Shown: piece after piece, positions 1 to 7,845 of the stretch
Layout of the letters: every line of letters starts with the position of its first letter
Numbering within the stretch: the first letter of the stretch is position 1
From: Methylobacterium goesingense
GTDB taxonomy: Bacteria > Pseudomonadota > Alphaproteobacteria > Rhizobiales > Beijerinckiaceae
Length of the DNA stretch: 34,657 bases
Direction of reading: 5' to 3'
Assembly: GCF_022179225.1 (NCBI RefSeq)
Contig: NZ_BPQL01000100.1
Coordinates: 1-34,657 of the forward strand
Notes under the pieces: model-generated
Databases searched by the model: none
The model's input: only the letters and a program-made list of their open reading frames with translations
Told to the model about the DNA's origin: nothing
Program-made: the position numbers and the translations under genes

Positions 1-1174
1 GGATCTCGGCGAGGAAGCGCACGGTCGGATCCCAGGCCGAGGGGAACAGCACCCGCTGGATGCCCTTGATGTTCATCGTGATCAGGACGCCAAGGGCCAG
101 ACCGCTTAGGGTGCCGACGACGCCGATCAGCGCACCGTTGATGAGGAACACCCGCATGATGGTGCCGGGGGTCGCCCCCATGGTCCGCAGGATGGCGATG
201 TCGCTCGACTTGTCGCGCACCAGCAGGATCAGCCCCGAGATGATGTTCAGGGTGGCCACCACGACGATGAGGCTAAGGATCAGGAACATCACGTTCCGCT
301 CCACCTCCAGGGCGCCGAAGAAGGTCCGGTTGCGCTGACGCCAATCGGTGAGGAGCACGGGGCGCTCGGCGGCCATCTCGAGGTCGGGCCGCATGGCCGC
401 CACGGTCTCGGCATTGTCGAGGTAGATCTCGATCAGGCTGACATCGGCATCCCGGTTGAAGAATGCCTGTGCCTCGGAGAGCGGCATGAACACGAAGGTC
501 GAGTCGAACTCGGTCATGCCGATCTCGAAGATCGCCTTGACGGTGTAGCCCTTGGTGCGCGGCGCGGTGCCGAAGGGGGTCGAGGCGCCCTTCGGGGTGA
601 GCAGGTTGATCTGGTCGCCGGCCTGGACGCCGAGGGATTCGGCGAGCCGCCGGCCGAGGGCGACGCCCGACCCGTCGTCGAAGCCCTCCAGCGTGCCGCC
701 CTTGATGTTGTCCGCGATGGCGCCGATCTTGGTCAGATCCTCGCCCCGGATGCCCCGGACCAGCACGCCGCTGCCCGCCCCGCCGAAGGGCGAGGAGGCG
801 AAGGCCTGCCCCTCGACCAGGGGAATCGCGGCGCGAACCCCGGCAACCTTGGACAGGCGCTCGGACAGGTCGGCGTAATCCGTGAACAGCTTGTCGATCG
901 GCGAGACGAAAACGTGGCCGTTGATGCCCACGATCTTCGACAGGAGCTCGGTGCGAAACCCGTTCATCACCGAGAGCACGATGATCAGCGTGGCCACCCC
1001 GAGGGTGATGCCCAGCAGCGAGAAGAACGCCACGACGGAGACGCCGCCGCCCCGCCGGCGCGCCCGCAGATAGCGCCCCGCGATGATCCACTCGAACCCG
1101 GCGAAGGGCGGCGTGCTCCCGCGCTTGAACCGGGCGCGGAGTCCCGCAAGCCTATCCGTCAGGGCACCCGCCAT
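1..1174 (-). CDS. lolC: LolC/LolE-family lipoprotein-releasing ABC transporter permease (partial, C-terminus off the window)
   Basis: Inner-membrane subunit of the Lol exporter, which with the ATPase LolD extracts lipoproteins from the inner membrane for delivery to the outer membrane. The frame runs from ATG at 1174 to the window edge, giving about 391 codons. Family members are about 410-430 residues, so only a short C-terminal piece is missing. The N-terminal signature is clear: RYLRARR, then a first membrane segment reading FFSLLGITLGVATLIIV and the VMNGFR motif (about residues 37-75). A large periplasmic region follows, with further hydrophobic segments in the last third. The start lies 8 nt after the proS stop and a GAGG ribosome site overlaps that stop, so the two genes are translationally close. 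LolC and LolE are hard to tell apart; a single fused-type copy is usual in alphaproteobacteria. lolD would be expected just beyond position 1. Confidence 0.9.
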   Translation of the reverse strand, partial: MAGALTDRLAGLRARFKRGSTPPFAGFEWIIAGRYLRARRRGGGVSVVAFFSLLGITLGVATLIIVLSVMNGFRTELLSKIVGINGHVFVSPIDKLFTDYADLSERLSKVAGVRAAIPLVEGQAFASSPFGGAGSGVLVRGIRGEDLTKIGAIADNIKGGTLEGFDDGSGVALGRRLAESLGVQAGDQINLLTPKGASTPFGTAPRTKGYTVKAIFEIGMTEFDSTFVFMPLSEAQAFFNRDADVSLIEIYLDNAETVAAMRPDLEMAAERPVLLTDWRQRNRTFFGALEVERNVMFLILSLIVVVATLNIISGLILLVRDKSSDIAILRTMGATPGTIMRVFLINGALIGVVGTLSGLALGVLITMNIKGIQRVLFPSAWDPTVRFLAEI

Positions 1175-1182
1175 GATGCGCC

Positions 1183-2508
1183 TCAGACCCGCTTCAACCG
1201 AGCGAGCAGATCGATCGGCGCGATGGTCTCGCGCTCTCCGCCGGCCCGGCGCTTCAACTCGATCTTGCCCTCGGCGAGGCCGCGCGGCCCGACGATGACC
1301 TGCCAGGGCAGGCCGATGAGGTCGGCGGTGGCGAACTTGGCGCCGGGGCGCTCGTCCCGGTCGTCGTACAGCACGCTGAGCCCGGCGGCCTCCAGCGTCG
1401 TCTGGATGTCCGCGCAGGCGGCGTCGGTGGCGGCGTCGCCGGTCTTCAGGTTGATCAGCGCGACGTCGAAGGGCGCCACCGCGTCGGGCCAGACGATGCC
1501 GGCTTCGTCGTGCGAGGCCTCGATGATCGCCGCCACGAGGCGGCTCGGGCCGATGCCGTAAGATCCCATGTGGACCGGGCGCTCAACGCCGTCGGGGCCG
1601 GTGACCTTGGCGCCCATCGGCTCGGAATATTTGGTGCCGAAGTAGAAGATGTGACCGACCTCGATGCCGCGCGCGGCCATCTGCTTGTCGGCCTGCACCT
1701 CGGCGAAGGCCGCCGGCTCGTGCATCTCAGAGGTGGCGGCGTAGAGCGACGTCCAGCGGTCGACGGTGCCCTGGAGCCCGGCGACATCCTCGAAATCGGT
1801 GGTGACAGGCGGGATCTCGAAGTCGAGGTACTGGCTGTCGCAGTAGACCTCGCTCTCGCCGGTCTGGGCCAGGATGATGAACTCGTGGCTGAGGTCGCCC
1901 CCGATCGGTCCGGTATCGGCCCGCATGGGGATCGCCTTGAGGCCGAGGCCCGCGAAGGTCCGCAGGTAGGCCACGAACATCCGGTTGTAGGCGTGGCGGG
2001 CGGCGGCTTGGTCGATGTCGAAGGAATAAGCGTCCTTCATCAGGAACTCGCGCGAGCGCATGGTGCCGAAGCGCGGCCGGACCTCGTCACGGAACTTCCA
2101 GGAGATCTGGTAGAGGTTCTTGGGCAGGTCCTTGTAGGACCGCACGCTGCCCCGGAAGATCTCGGTAACGACCTCCTCGGCGGTGGGCCCGAACAGCATC
2201 TCGCGGTCGTGGCGGTCGGCGATGCGGAGCATCTCCTTGCCGTAGGCCTCGTAGCGTCCGGATTCCCGCCAGAGCTCGGCCGACTGGATGGTCGGCATCA
2301 GGATCTCGATGGCGCCCGCCCGGTCCTGCTCCTCGCGAATGACCGCACAGACCTTGTTCAGGACCCGCAGCCCCAAAGGCAGCCACGCGTAGATGCCAGC
2401 GGCCTCCTGGCGCACGAGTCCGGCGCGCAGCATGAGGCGGTGGGAGACGATCTCGGCTTCCTTGGGCGTCTCGCGCAAGGTCGGCATGAAATAGAGGGAG
2501 AGACGCAT
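1183..2508 (-). CDS. proS: proline-tRNA ligase (short alphaproteobacterial type)
   Basis: Cytoplasmic class II aminoacyl-tRNA synthetase that charges tRNA-Pro. It has 441 residues starting [11 protein letters not shown], followed by the family N-terminal stretch [18 protein letters not shown]. Class II motif 2 is at about 138-163 ([10 protein letters not shown], then FLMKDAYSF) and motif 3 at about 314-331 ([12 protein letters not shown]). The anticodon-binding domain occupies the last 100 residues. The roughly 180-residue editing insertion of E. coli ProRS is absent, as is normal for this clade. The frame stays open upstream to 2826, but the added residues do not resemble the family, so ATG 2508 was chosen; no strong Shine-Dalgarno sequence precedes it. 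The gene lies 446 bases downstream of the DUF1467 gene, across the gap holding the opposing small transcription unit, so it may need its own promoter. Confidence 0.96.
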   Translation of the reverse strand: MRLSLYFMPTLRETPKEAEIVSHRLMLRAGLVRQEAAGIYAWLPLGLRVLNKVCAVIREEQDRAGAIEILMPTIQSAELWRESGRYEAYGKEMLRIADRHDREMLFGPTAEEVVTEIFRGSVRSYKDLPKNLYQISWKFRDEVRPRFGTMRSREFLMKDAYSFDIDQAAARHAYNRMFVAYLRTFAGLGLKAIPMRADTGPIGGDLSHEFIILAQTGESEVYCDSQYLDFEIPPVTTDFEDVAGLQGTVDRWTSLYAATSEMHEPAAFAEVQADKQMAARGIEVGHIFYFGTKYSEPMGAKVTGPDGVERPVHMGSYGIGPSRLVAAIIEASHDEAGIVWPDAVAPFDVALINLKTGDAATDAACADIQTTLEAAGLSVLYDDRDERPGAKFATADLIGLPWQVIVGPRGLAEGKIELKRRAGGERETIAPIDLLARLKRV

Positions 2509-2685
2509 GGGAGGCCCTGGAAACAGCGCGCCAGCGGGTCGGCGGCACGCTGGGGCACACAACACATTGCACCGGGAAAAGACAAGCGTGGCTGGACGAT
2601 ACGGGAAGCGGGCGTGGCTTTTGGACATCGTCTCACCGGGGCCCGCGCGAGTCCCTTCCGCCATTCCGGTAGAAAAGCGCAGGAA

Positions 2686-2706
2686 TGTCACACAGGGGAG
2701 GTGACA
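2686..2706. promoter_or_regulatory. dyad TGTCAC-N9-GTGACA, possible operator
   Basis: Two perfect 6-base inverted arms (2686-2691 and 2701-2706) are separated by 9 bases. The right arm coincides with the -35 element of the promoter at 2701-2729, and the ribosome-site-like GGAGG lies in the spacer. A bound dimer would block RNA polymerase. No regulator is assigned, and 6-base arms can arise by chance. Confidence 0.35.
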
Positions 2707-2729
2707 ATGAGAATTGTTGTTCCTATAAG
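2701..2729 (+). promoter_or_regulatory. sigma70-type promoter GTGACA-N17-TATAAG
   Basis: The -35 element GTGACA (2701-2706) matches TTGACA at 5 of 6 bases. The -10 element TATAAG (2724-2729) matches TATAAT at 5 of 6. The spacer is exactly 17 and lies in an AT-rich island within otherwise GC-rich DNA. Transcription would start near 2735 and end at the intrinsic terminator at 2882. It is one of the best promoter matches I found in the window. Confidence 0.55.
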
Positions 2730-2853
2730 CGCCTCCGTGATGGACGCGCCGCCAAGCAGCGGCGCCGCACGGTCCGAGTCTCGGGAGGAATTTCAGCCGC
2801 CACGCCGTAAGCAATGCGTGAGACAATCGAGGCTGAGCCAGTTACCATCCTAA
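2707..2853 (+). CDS. possible 48-residue small protein (alternative reading of the same locus)
   Basis: The open frame starts [10 protein letters not shown] and ends RLSQLPS, with TAA two bases before the terminator stem. A near-perfect Shine-Dalgarno sequence (GGAGGTG, 2697-2703) sits at ideal distance from the ATG. The downstream half is basic and rich in Arg, Ser and Gln, with no membrane segment or signal peptide. Against it are codons that are rare in this GC-rich genome (ATA, TTA, two AGA, one AGG). In addition, the best promoter starts transcription about 30 bases inside the frame, so that transcript could not encode it. No family is recognised. I prefer the small-RNA reading, but both could hold if a second, upstream promoter exists. 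Confidence 0.3.
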   Translation: MRIVVPISASVMDAPPSSGAARSESREEFQPPRRKQCVRQSRLSQLPS

Positions 2854-2882
2854 CAAAGCAAGGCTTAGGCCTTGCTTTTTTT
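2731..2882 (+). ncRNA. candidate structured small RNA, about 150 nt, antisense to the DUF1467-proS spacer
   Basis: From the predicted start near 2735 to the U-run at 2882 the sequence can form three successive domains. Domain 1 (2732-2788) nests CCTCC with GGAGG, GGAC (2742-2745) with GTCC (2772-2775), and GCGCCGC (2746-2752) with GCGGCGC (2759-2765). Domain 2 nests TCAGCC (2793-2798) with GGCTGA (2831-2836) and CACGC (2801-2805) with GCGTG (2816-2820). Domain 3 is the terminator hairpin. Promoter, structure and terminator fit a free-standing small RNA. It does not look like tmRNA, SRP RNA, RNase P or 6S RNA. It runs opposite to the surrounding operon, so it is complementary to any read-through mRNA from DUF1467 into proS. 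Pairings were read by eye and not by folding energy. Confidence 0.45.
2855..2882 (+). terminator. strong intrinsic terminator, possibly bidirectional
   Basis: A perfect 10-bp stem, AAAGCAAGGC (2855-2864) with GCCTTGCTTT (2869-2878), has a TTAG loop and the T-run continues to 2882. On the minus strand the stem is followed by TTTGTT, so it may also stop part of the transcription coming from the DUF1467 side. Confidence 0.8.
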
Positions 2883-2954
2883 ATGCCCGATCGTCGAGCA
2901 AGCCTTTTACGGACGCGCGTTCATAGATGTCGACGTCGCCCCGGGATGTTTGCG

Positions 2955-3290
2955 TCAGAGTCCGGCCAATTCGAACACCTGGATCGCCAGCAGGAAGACC
3001 ACGCTCGACAGGAGCGTGGTGAGGATCGCCTTCTCGCGCAGGCGTGGCGAGGCCGGCGCGCCCGGGTCTTGTCCCGGCACGATGCGCGCCGGGTCGTCCT
3101 CGACTTGATTGCGCAGGGGCAGGATGACGAAGAGCAGCGTCCACCAGACCACGAAATAGAGCGCCATGGCGCCGAACACCGTGAGCTTGAACAGGCTCAC
3201 GGCCAGCGCGACGACGGCGGCCAGCACCAGGGCGATCACCGCGAGGGTGCGCAGGGTGGTGGCGGCCAGGGCCTGGAGGACGGGACCCAT
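2955..3290 (-). CDS. DUF1467-family small membrane protein
   Basis: A 111-residue membrane protein of unknown function. The family core is visible from about residue 42: MALYFVVWWTLLFVILPL, a loop with VPGQDPGAPASPRLREKA, and a last membrane segment (TTLLSSVVFLLAIQVFEL). Ahead of the core is a hydrophobic stretch (residues 14-40) that most family members lack. Without it the gene would start at the internal ATG 3167, which has no ribosome site, so ATG 3290, 5 nt after the mce stop, was kept with moderate confidence. It sits between mce and proS, a neighbourhood common in Hyphomicrobiales. It is probably co-transcribed with the upstream block, and the terminator at 2855-2882 may end that transcript. 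Confidence 0.8.
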   Translation of the reverse strand: MGPVLQALAATTLRTLAVIALVLAAVVALAVSLFKLTVFGAMALYFVVWWTLLFVILPLRNQVEDDPARIVPGQDPGAPASPRLREKAILTTLLSSVVFLLAIQVFELAGL

Positions 3291-3295
3291 CCGGC

Positions 3296-3700
3296 TCAGA
3301 CCTGCTCCAACTCGACAAGGGTGCCGAGAAAGTCCTTCGGATGGAGGAACAGCACGGGCTTGCCATGGGCGCCGATCTTCGGCTCGCCGGTGCCGAGGAC
3401 GCGGGCGCCCTGGGCCTTGAGCTTGTCGCGGGCCACGATGATGTCGTCGACCTCGTAGCAGACGTGATGAACGCCGCCATTAGGGTTGCGCTCGACGAAG
3501 CTCTCGATCGGTGAGCCCTCGCCCAGCGGCGACATCAGCTCGACCTTGCTGTTGGGCAGGTTCACGAACACCACCGTGACCCCGTGCTCGGGCTGCGGCA
3601 GCGGCTCGGTGACCGTGGCCCCGAGGGTGTCCCGGTAGATGGCGCAGGCGGCATCGAGATCGCGGACCGCGATGGCGACGTGATTCAGGCGTCCGATCAT
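3296..3700 (-). CDS. mce: methylmalonyl-CoA epimerase
   Basis: Interconverts (2R)- and (2S)-methylmalonyl-CoA. In methylotrophic relatives the same enzyme serves the ethylmalonyl-CoA pathway as well as propionyl-CoA use. The 134-residue length is typical. The VOC (glyoxalase-like) fold is recognisable from the start LNHVAIAVRDLDAA, the central NLPNSKVELMSPLG, the GGVHHVCYEV strand and the end LGTLVELEQV. Likely metal ligands are His7, a His in the GGVHHV motif (78/79) and Glu130, by analogy with the family. ATG 3700 has a good AAGGGGAG ribosome site. An open extension to 3796 has no family resemblance and was dropped. The next gene upstream (rnj) ends 183 bases away, and the DUF1467 gene follows after 5 nt. 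Confidence 0.93.
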   Translation of the reverse strand: MIGRLNHVAIAVRDLDAACAIYRDTLGATVTEPLPQPEHGVTVVFVNLPNSKVELMSPLGEGSPIESFVERNPNGGVHHVCYEVDDIIVARDKLKAQGARVLGTGEPKIGAHGKPVLFLHPKDFLGTLVELEQV

Positions 3701-3852
3701 GGTTTGCTCCCCTTCGAAAAATCCGCTGCGTGTACCCCCCCCTTGGCGGGCAAGGCTGGCCCGTGAAGCGGGTCGGGCCGGAACGAGGTCCCGCACGAGG
3801 GGCGTGCCCTGTCCGGACAGATCGCCGCTCTCACCCGCCTGCTGCGCAGGCC

Positions 3853-3875
3853 CCCTCCCCCGCGACGGGGGAGGG
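3853..3875. other. GC-rich hairpin in the rnj-mce spacer
   Basis: A 9-bp perfect stem, CCCTCCCCC with GGGGGAGGG, closes on a G-C pair and a 3-base loop just downstream of the rnj stop on the minus strand. It has no U-run, so it is more likely an mRNA-stability or pause element than a simple terminator. A similar CTCCC/GGGAG hairpin lies at about 25861-25876. Such hairpins may be dispersed intergenic repeats. Confidence 0.4.
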
Positions 3876-3883
3876 TTGGATCG

Positions 3884-5557
3884 CTAGACCTCCACCACCT
3901 GCACATGGCAAGCGGGCTTCTTGCCCCAGACCTCGTTCACCGCCGAACGGATCGCCCGGTCGACGGCCTTTTCGACTGCCTCCGCGTCCTTGCGCTTGGG
4001 CTTCGACAGACCCGAGAGCGTGCGCGAGACGGAATCGACCACGACGTCCAGCATCGGCTGGCCGGTACGGCCGCGATTGGGCAGACCGATGATGTCGATC
4101 GCGGGTTCGCCCAGGATCTCGCCCTGAACGTCGATGGCAATGGCCACCGAGACGATGCCGGCCTGCGAGAGCTTGCGGCGCTCGGGGATGGCCCGGTCCT
4201 TGGCGTCGATCAGGACATTGCCGTCCTTGAACAGGCGCCCGGCCTTCACGTGGTCGACGATCTCCGGCGTGCCGGGTGCGAGCCGCACCACGCTGCCGTT
4301 GCGGGCCTTGACGATGTTCGGAACGCCCTGGGCCCGGGCGAAGCGCGCATGCTCGTCGAGGTGGAGGGCCTCGCCGTGCACGGGGATCGCCGTCTGCGGA
4401 CGGGTCCAAGCATACATCTCCGCCATCTCGTCGCGCCGGGGATGGCCAGAGACGTGGACGAGCTTGGTGCGGTCGGTGACCACCTCGATGCCGGCATTGA
4501 TGAGGTCGTTGATGATCGCGCCCACCGCCCGCTCGTTGCCGGGAATGGCCCGCGAGGAGAAGATGACCCGGTCACCCGCCGCCAGGGTGATATCGGGATG
4601 GTCGTCGCGTGAGACGCGGGCGAGGGCCGCCCGCTCTTCGCCCTGCGAGCCCGTGAGCAGCGCGACCACCTTGTCGCGGGGCAGATAACCGTAGCTGTCC
4701 GACGAGCGGAACTCCGGAAGCCCGTCGAGGAAGCCGCACTCGCGCGCGACACCGATGACCCGGTCCATGGCACGCCCGACCGCGATGACCTCGCGCCCGC
4801 AGGCCTGCGCCGCCTCGGCCACGGCGCGCATGCGGGCGACGTTCGAGGCGAAGGTGGTCACCGCGACGCGATGCGGTGCGTCGGCGATCAGGTCCCGCAG
4901 GGTAGCGGCGACCTCGGCCTCGCTCGGGGAGCGGCCCTCGCGCACGACGTTGGTCGAATCGCTGATCATCGCCAGGATGCCCTCGTCGCCCAGCGCCCGG
5001 AAGGCCGCCTCCGAGGTCACGTCGCCGAGGATCGGGGTCGGGTCGAGCTTCCAGTCGCCGGTGTGCAGCACGAGGCCGTGCGGCGTGCGGATGGCGACGG
5101 CGTTCGACTCGGGGATCGAGTGCGAGACCGGAACGTACTCGATCTCGAAGGGCCCGACCTGGACGCGGCGGCCGGCCTGGATCTCCTTGAGGATGACCTT
5201 GGGCGCACCCGGCTCGCTGAGGCGGCGGGCCTCCAGCAGGTTCTTGGCGAAGCGCGTCGCGTAGACGGGCGCCTCGAGCTTCGGCCAAAGCTCACCGATC
5301 GCGCCGATATGATCCTCGTGCGCGTGGGTGATGAAGATGGCGAGGAGGTCGTCCTTGCGCTCCTCGATGAAGCTGAGATCCGGGAACATCAGGTCGATGC
5401 CGGGGAATCCCTCCTCGCCGGCAAAGCCCATTCCGCAATCGACCATGATCCATTTGCGGCGCTTGGCCGGCCCGAAGCCGTAGAGTGCCGCATTCATGCC
5501 GATCTCGCCCACGCCGCCAAGCGGCACGAAGACGAGTTCGTCTTGCCCTGTCGTCAT
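3884..5557 (-). CDS. rnj: ribonuclease J (metallo-beta-lactamase / beta-CASP RNase)
   Basis: Cytoplasmic RNase with endo- and 5'-3' exonuclease activity in mRNA decay and rRNA maturation. The 557-residue length is usual for the family. The N-terminal VPLGGVGEIGMN is the RNase J signature. The metal-binding HxHxDH motif is complete at 78-83 (HAHEDH), and further ligands follow in SHSIPES and HTGDWK. The beta-CASP region includes the DSTN motif and the SSRAIPGNE strand, then VHVSGHPRRDE and IPVHGE. The C-terminal domain ends HVQVVEV. The start codon lies 13 nt after the birA stop. The family is widespread in alphaproteobacteria, where it coexists with RNase E. Confidence 0.94.
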   Translation of the reverse strand: MTTGQDELVFVPLGGVGEIGMNAALYGFGPAKRRKWIMVDCGMGFAGEEGFPGIDLMFPDLSFIEERKDDLLAIFITHAHEDHIGAIGELWPKLEAPVYATRFAKNLLEARRLSEPGAPKVILKEIQAGRRVQVGPFEIEYVPVSHSIPESNAVAIRTPHGLVLHTGDWKLDPTPILGDVTSEAAFRALGDEGILAMISDSTNVVREGRSPSEAEVAATLRDLIADAPHRVAVTTFASNVARMRAVAEAAQACGREVIAVGRAMDRVIGVARECGFLDGLPEFRSSDSYGYLPRDKVVALLTGSQGEERAALARVSRDDHPDITLAAGDRVIFSSRAIPGNERAVGAIINDLINAGIEVVTDRTKLVHVSGHPRRDEMAEMYAWTRPQTAIPVHGEALHLDEHARFARAQGVPNIVKARNGSVVRLAPGTPEIVDHVKAGRLFKDGNVLIDAKDRAIPERRKLSQAGIVSVAIAIDVQGEILGEPAIDIIGLPNRGRTGQPMLDVVVDSVSRTLSGLSKPKRKDAEAVEKAVDRAIRSAVNEVWGKKPACHVQVVEV

Positions 5558-5570
5558 TGTCCGTAAAACC

Positions 5571-6386
5571 TCAAGCCGCCGTCGCGGCCGTTCCCAAATG
5601 CACCTCGCCCGCCGTCACGGTCCGTCGCGTTCCATCCTCCGATCGGACCACGAGCCGCCCGGCCTCGTCGATCGTCTCGAAAATTCCGTGTACGAGAGTG
5701 TCGCCTGTCCGCACGGAGACCGGCGCGCCGATCCCGGCCGCGTCGGCGATCCAGCGCTCGCGGATCCCTGAGAATCCGCGGCCACCATCCCAAAGTCGCG
5801 CGGCGTCGACGATCGTATCCGTCAACTGGACGAACAGATCCTCGGCGCGCGTGTCGTACAGCATCTGCCTGAGGCACGTCGCACGATAAGGCAAGCCCTG
5901 TGGCGTCGCAGCGACGTTGACGCCGAAGCCCATCACCACCGCGCGGCCCCCATGGGGCCGGCTCTCCGCCTCCAGCAGGAGCCCCGCGAGCTTGGCATCC
6001 GAAGCCAGCACGTCGTTCGGCCATTTCAGGCGGAACGGGCTTTCGCAGGCTGGGCCGGCTGGCGACGCCGAACCGCTGGCGGTCGCTCGCTTCAGCGCCG
6101 CGACCAGCGCGACGCCCGCGACGAAACCCAACGTCGGCACTTGCGCCGGATCGACCGCGTCCACCGGCCAGAGCAAACTCGCTGTCAGGTTGCCCGTCTC
6201 GGACAGCCAGGCGTTGCCGCGCCGGCCCCGTCCCGCCTCCTGCCGCCGGGCGACGATCCAGAGCGGACCGGTCTCGCCCGCGCGGAAGAGATCCAACGCC
6301 TCGGTGTTGGTCGATCCGAGGCGGTCTTGGACGTGGAGGCGGTGGCCCTCCCCTCGGGCCAGGGAACCGAGGCCGTAGCCGTCCAA
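5571..6386 (-). CDS. birA: biotin-[acetyl-CoA-carboxylase] ligase
   Basis: Activates biotin with ATP and attaches it to the biotin carrier protein of biotin-dependent carboxylases. About 271 residues. Catalytic-domain motifs are present: GSTNTEAL near the N-terminus, the biotinyl-AMP loop EAGRGRRGNAW, LKWPNDV, KLAGLLLE and GFGVNVAATP, then a small C-terminal SH3-like domain. No helix-turn-helix domain precedes the catalytic core, so it is a ligase only and cannot be the BirA repressor of E. coli type. The start is uncertain. No ATG is available: TTG 6386, 4 nt after the nuoN stop, gives a family-like N-terminus, while GTG 6425 would overlap nuoN by 35 nt and add a proline-rich stretch. Neither has a clear ribosome site, so translation is probably coupled to nuoN. 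Confidence 0.9.
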   Translation of the reverse strand: MDGYGLGSLARGEGHRLHVQDRLGSTNTEALDLFRAGETGPLWIVARRQEAGRGRRGNAWLSETGNLTASLLWPVDAVDPAQVPTLGFVAGVALVAALKRATASGSASPAGPACESPFRLKWPNDVLASDAKLAGLLLEAESRPHGGRAVVMGFGVNVAATPQGLPYRATCLRQMLYDTRAEDLFVQLTDTIVDAARLWDGGRGFSGIRERWIADAAGIGAPVSVRTGDTLVHGIFETIDEAGRLVVRSEDGTRRTVTAGEVHLGTAATAA

Positions 6387-6390
6387 GGGT

Positions 6391-7833
6391 CTAGAACAGC
6401 GACTTGGCGGCGGCGCCGGCGGCACCCACGAGGGGGGCCGGCACGATCCAGAACAGCACCACCACCACGCTGGCCAGGCCGAGGACGATGCGCGGGCCCG
6501 GCGCCATCGGCTCGTAGGCGGCCACCGGCTCGTCGAAGTACATCACCTTGACGATGCGCAGGTAGTAGAACGCCCCGACCACGCTGGTGACGACGCCGAT
6601 GATCGCCAGGGCCACGAGGCCCGACTGAATAGCAGCGAGGAACACGTAGTACTTGGCGAAGAAGCCGGCCAGGGGCGGGATGCCGGCGAGCGAGAACATC
6701 ATCGCGGCGAGGCAGAAGGCCAGGACCGGATGGGTGCGCGACAGGCCGGCGAGGTCGTCGACGGTCTCGAACATCTGTCCGCCGCGGCGTAGCGACAGCA
6801 GCACCGCGAAGGCGCCGAGCGTCATCGCCAGATAGATGATCATGTAGACCACCACGCCGCTGACACCCGCCTGCGAGCCGGCGGCGAGGCCGACCAGGGC
6901 GTAGCCGACATTGCCGATGGAAGAATACGCCATGAGGCGCTTGATCGAGCGCTGACCGATGGCGGCGAAGGAGCCCAGCGCCATGGAGGCAATGGCGACG
7001 AAGACGATGATCTGCTGCCAGACCGCGGTCACGTCCGGGAAGGCGCCGATGAAGAGCCGGACCGTCATCGCCATGGCGGCCATCTTGGGCGCCGAGGCGA
7101 AGAAGGCGGTCACCGGCGTCGGCGAGCCCTCGTAGACGTCGGGCGTCCACATATGGAAGGGTACGGCGGCGAGCTTGAAGGAAACACCGGCCGCCACGAA
7201 GACGATGCCGAGCACGATGCCGAAGCCCGCCGTGCCGTCCAGGGCCGCGACGATGCCGGGGAACGAGACGGTGCCGGTGAAGCCGTAGACCAGGGAGGCG
7301 CCGTAAAGCAGCATGCCCGAGGAGAGCGCGCCGAGGACGAAGTACTTCAGCCCGGCTTCTGTCGACTTCAGGTTGTCCCGGTGGAAGGCCGCGATGACGT
7401 AGGCGGCGAGCGACTGTAGCTCGAGGCCGAGATAGAGCGAGATGAGGTCGTTGGCCGAGGCCATGACCATCATGCCGATGGTGCAGAGGACCAGCAGGAT
7501 CGGAAACTCGAACCGGTCGATGCGCTCGCGCTGGAAATAGTCGCGCGAGAGAAGGATCGAGGCCGCCGAGCCGAGCAGGATCAGGGCCTTCATCACCTTC
7601 GAGAAGTTGTCGACGATGAAGGAGCCGTTCAGGGTCGTGATCTTGGCGCCCGACTGGGACATCACCGCGAACAGCGCGACCACCAGGAGGATCAGCGCGC
7701 CGACGTTGACGCCCTCGGCGGAGCGCTCGCCCCGGAACGCACCGTAGAGGATCAGCACCAGCACGCCGACGCTGAGGATCAGCTCCGGCAGGGCGGGCCC
7801 GAGCGCGGGCATGACGATCTGAGCGGCGTTCAT
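6391..7833 (-). CDS. nuoN: NADH-quinone oxidoreductase subunit N
   Basis: Antiporter-like proton-pumping membrane subunit of complex I. 480 residues with about 14 hydrophobic helices. The conserved central block reads KLAAVPFHMWTPDVYEGSPTP with the pump lysine, followed by IKRLMAYSSIGNVGYALVG. It is last in the nuo order and starts 12 nt after the nuoM stop. Confidence 0.97.
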   Translation of the reverse strand: MNAAQIVMPALGPALPELILSVGVLVLILYGAFRGERSAEGVNVGALILLVVALFAVMSQSGAKITTLNGSFIVDNFSKVMKALILLGSAASILLSRDYFQRERIDRFEFPILLVLCTIGMMVMASANDLISLYLGLELQSLAAYVIAAFHRDNLKSTEAGLKYFVLGALSSGMLLYGASLVYGFTGTVSFPGIVAALDGTAGFGIVLGIVFVAAGVSFKLAAVPFHMWTPDVYEGSPTPVTAFFASAPKMAAMAMTVRLFIGAFPDVTAVWQQIIVFVAIASMALGSFAAIGQRSIKRLMAYSSIGNVGYALVGLAAGSQAGVSGVVVYMIIYLAMTLGAFAVLLSLRRGGQMFETVDDLAGLSRTHPVLAFCLAAMMFSLAGIPPLAGFFAKYYVFLAAIQSGLVALAIIGVVTSVVGAFYYLRIVKVMYFDEPVAAYEPMAPGPRIVLGLASVVVVLFWIVPAPLVGAAGAAAKSLF

Positions 7834-7845
7834 CGGGTCAAGCCT

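Noticed and set aside
273..1091. Minus-strand 272-codon frame in another phase of the permease gene
   Set aside because: Arg/Gly/Ala-rich shadow; the LolC/E frame starting at 1174 has the family signature and stays open to the window edge.
1510..2853. Long plus-strand frame through proS ending with the 48-codon frame
   Set aside because: Only the last 48 codons have their own ribosome site; the remainder is a shadow of proS.
6387..6425. GTG 6425 as the birA start
   Set aside because: It lies 35 bases inside nuoN, has no ribosome site and adds a proline-rich stretch unlike the family; TTG 6386 is preferred but not proven.
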